DNA from: SIG603 sp964370115
GTDB taxonomy: Bacteria > Bacillota > Clostridia > Oscillospirales > Acutalibacteraceae
DNA length: 16,241 nucleotides
Reading direction: 5' to 3'
Assembly (NCBI GenBank): GCA_964370115.1
Contig: CAYJIA010000049.1
Coordinates: 1-16,241 of the forward strand
Translations under genes and position numbers: made by a program
Shown: positions 15,036 through 16,241 of the stretch, piece by piece
How the letters are laid out: the number at the start of each line of letters is the position of its first letter
Position numbering within the stretch: the first letter of the stretch is position 1
The notes under the pieces: generated by a model
What the model was told of the DNA's origin: nothing
Seen by the model: only the letters and a program-made list of their open reading frames with translations
Database searches by the model: none

Positions 15036-15926
15036 ATGGGATTTTTTTCAGGATTGTTTACAAATAAGAAAAAAGAAAATAAGTCGACTCTAATGCCAAT
15101 AAAAAAAGAAACTAGTACACAAGTAAAGACGGTTTGTACTAGTAACTTAAATAAGATTGGTGAGATTTCAAGAAAATTGAAAACTTACACGCAGACGGCA
15201 GATATAGGATTAAAACTGGAAAAATTGGTAAATCAAAAAGGGGATAAGGATCAGATTTTAACATTGTTGAGTGAACTAAAGGAAGTAATCGACACCCAAA
15301 TTAGAAAGTCTTATGAAAAAAAAGAAATAAATGACATGCACAGTGACATAAATGTTTTAAAAGTTACATCATTTAGTGCACAATTTAATGGATTTGAAAA
15401 TTTTTACAAAGACTTTGAGAACCTCGAGAAAGAATATATTTTTTTAGAAAAGTTTAACAAGAAAGTTACAGCATTATTTGATGAAATTGAAATTGATGAG
15501 CTATCTACAAAGTATAAGGACTTGTATAATAAATTTAATGAAGCAAAGGATAAGGCTATACTATTAAAAGAAGAACAGGATACGCTTACAAAGGAAATCG
15601 TAAAATACAGCAGCACAATAAATGAGTATAAGGAAAAATACAAATTGACGGTGGACTGGGAAGGGAAAAAACCAATTATGATAGCCTTGGGGAAAAAGCT
15701 AGGAGAAAATAGAGAGAGTCTAGTAGAAAAGGAAGGGAAATTAAACGACGATATCAAAGAGATTTATGAGCTTTATAAAGACTGCAAGGTAAAGTTCTTA
15801 AATAATTCAGATTATTTTATTGGTCGCTTAGAGGAAAATACAGAAACCGAAACTAGAGAAGAAACGCAAAGAGAGCTTAAAAATATTTATATTGAGTTTT
15901 TAAAAGAAAGTGAAAAAATAGTGTAG
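15036..15926 (+). CDS. Coiled-coil protein of unknown function
   Basis: The protein has 296 residues. GGGAGG lies 8 nt before the ATG. The first residues, MGFFSGLFTNKKKENK, are a short hydrophobic patch followed by lysines, which could touch a membrane. Most of the rest is charged and helical, with heptad-like stretches at about 50-115, 125-200 and 225-290, and Lys/Glu/Leu dominate. There is no signal peptide, recognisable catalytic motif or Walker motif, and almost no Cys. It does not carry the module shared by its neighbours. It stands divergent from the Cys-rich gene and 69 nt before another module gene. A structural or scaffold role is possible. I do not recognise the family. Confidence 0.7.
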   Translation: MGFFSGLFTNKKKENKSTLMPIKKETSTQVKTVCTSNLNKIGEISRKLKTYTQTADIGLKLEKLVNQKGDKDQILTLLSELKEVIDTQIRKSYEKKEINDMHSDINVLKVTSFSAQFNGFENFYKDFENLEKEYIFLEKFNKKVTALFDEIEIDELSTKYKDLYNKFNEAKDKAILLKEEQDTLTKEIVKYSSTINEYKEKYKLTVDWEGKKPIMIALGKKLGENRESLVEKEGKLNDDIKEIYELYKDCKVKFLNNSDYFIGRLEENTETETREETQRELKNIYIEFLKESEKIV

Positions 15927-15995
15927 CAATCTAAATGAAAAATGAATATCATATAGAGTAAACCAAATAAATTATTTGTAAGGAGAAATAAATCT

Positions 15996-16241
15996 ATGTC
16001 AATGCCAAATATTCCCGAGATTAACGCAACAGTTTCAATCGACAGAGATGACGCAATTAATATTATCTTGTCATCAATAGGTATGGAAGAGTTAAGCCTT
16101 GCTCATATCTTAAACGCTGAGGCAGAAAAAATTCAATTTGCACTTGGTACCCTAGATACAGCAACAGAAGCCGCTTCACTTGAAGACATTATGACTGTAA
16201 ACAGCTCAGCTAAAAAAATGCTGAGGGATGTTATTAAAAAC
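15996..16241 (+). CDS. Start of a protein with the shared helical module, truncated by the window
   Basis: The first 82 residues are visible, from the ATG at 15996 with AAGGAG 10 nt before it, and the frame is open to the end. Residues about 21-50 (IILSSIGMEELSLAHILNAE) match the first module half of the Cys-rich protein. Residues 61-82 (SLEDIMTVNSSAKKMLRDVI) match the C-terminus of the 981-residue protein, including the identical RDVIKN. It thus shows both halves joined by a linker (TLDTATEAA). The module is at the N-terminus here, so further domains may follow beyond the edge. By homology the next residues should resemble EMLLxxKxED. Confidence 0.8.
   Translation, partial: MSMPNIPEINATVSIDRDDAINIILSSIGMEELSLAHILNAEAEKIQFALGTLDTATEAASLEDIMTVNSSAKKMLRDVIKN

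Noticed and set aside
1..16241. CRISPR arrays, rRNA and tRNA genes, transposase or integrase genes, and phage genes
   Set aside because: I found no regularly spaced repeats, cloverleaf sequences or matching protein motifs on either strand.

Overview
The window is AT-rich. It carries spoIVB, a clostridial-type four-subunit 2-oxoacid:ferredoxin oxidoreductase, ThyX, and low-GC ribosome binding sites of the AAGGAG/GGGAGG type. Together these point to an anaerobic, endospore-forming member of the Clostridia. I cannot name a genus.

Left region (1-2420, minus strand). A complete spoIVB (sporulation serine peptidase with PDZ domain) is followed downstream by a gene fusing an AraC-type DNA-binding region to a GGDEF domain, and then by an 88-nt copy of the spoIVB 3' end at the window edge. 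The regulator therefore sits between two copies of the same gene end. Upstream of spoIVB, in its presumed leader, lie two hairpins. Their G.U pairs fit only a minus-strand RNA. The second is an intrinsic terminator whose 5' arm can also pair with the loop of the first, so the pair looks like an attenuator or riboswitch-like element.

Central region (2590-11102, plus strand). Two sigma-A-like promoters in tandem lead into eleven closely packed genes. First come a P-loop ATPase and a 2-oxoacid:ferredoxin oxidoreductase in the order ferredoxin, alpha, beta, gamma. Then come thyX, tmk, a DJ-1/PfpI protein, 5-formyl-THF cyclo-ligase, mltG and a U32/TrhP-type protein. Many junctions overlap by 1-4 nt. 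ThyX makes dTMP from dUMP and methylene-THF, Tmk phosphorylates it, and the cyclo-ligase returns 5-formyl-THF to the folate pool. MltG acts at the cell wall and the U32 protein probably in tRNA modification.

Junction (11103-11550). Two convergent transcription units meet in a hairpin-dense intergenic region of about 440 bp. It is bounded by near-perfect 35-bp inverted repeats and holds a probably bidirectional terminator.

Right region (11546-16241). A 981-residue DUF11/SdrD_B-like protein without an export signal and a 120-residue Cys-rich protein are read leftward. A coiled-coil protein and a truncated gene are read rightward. Three of these four genes share parts of one small helical module. 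I infer a spore-surface or other self-assembling protein cluster. This is the least characterised part of the window.
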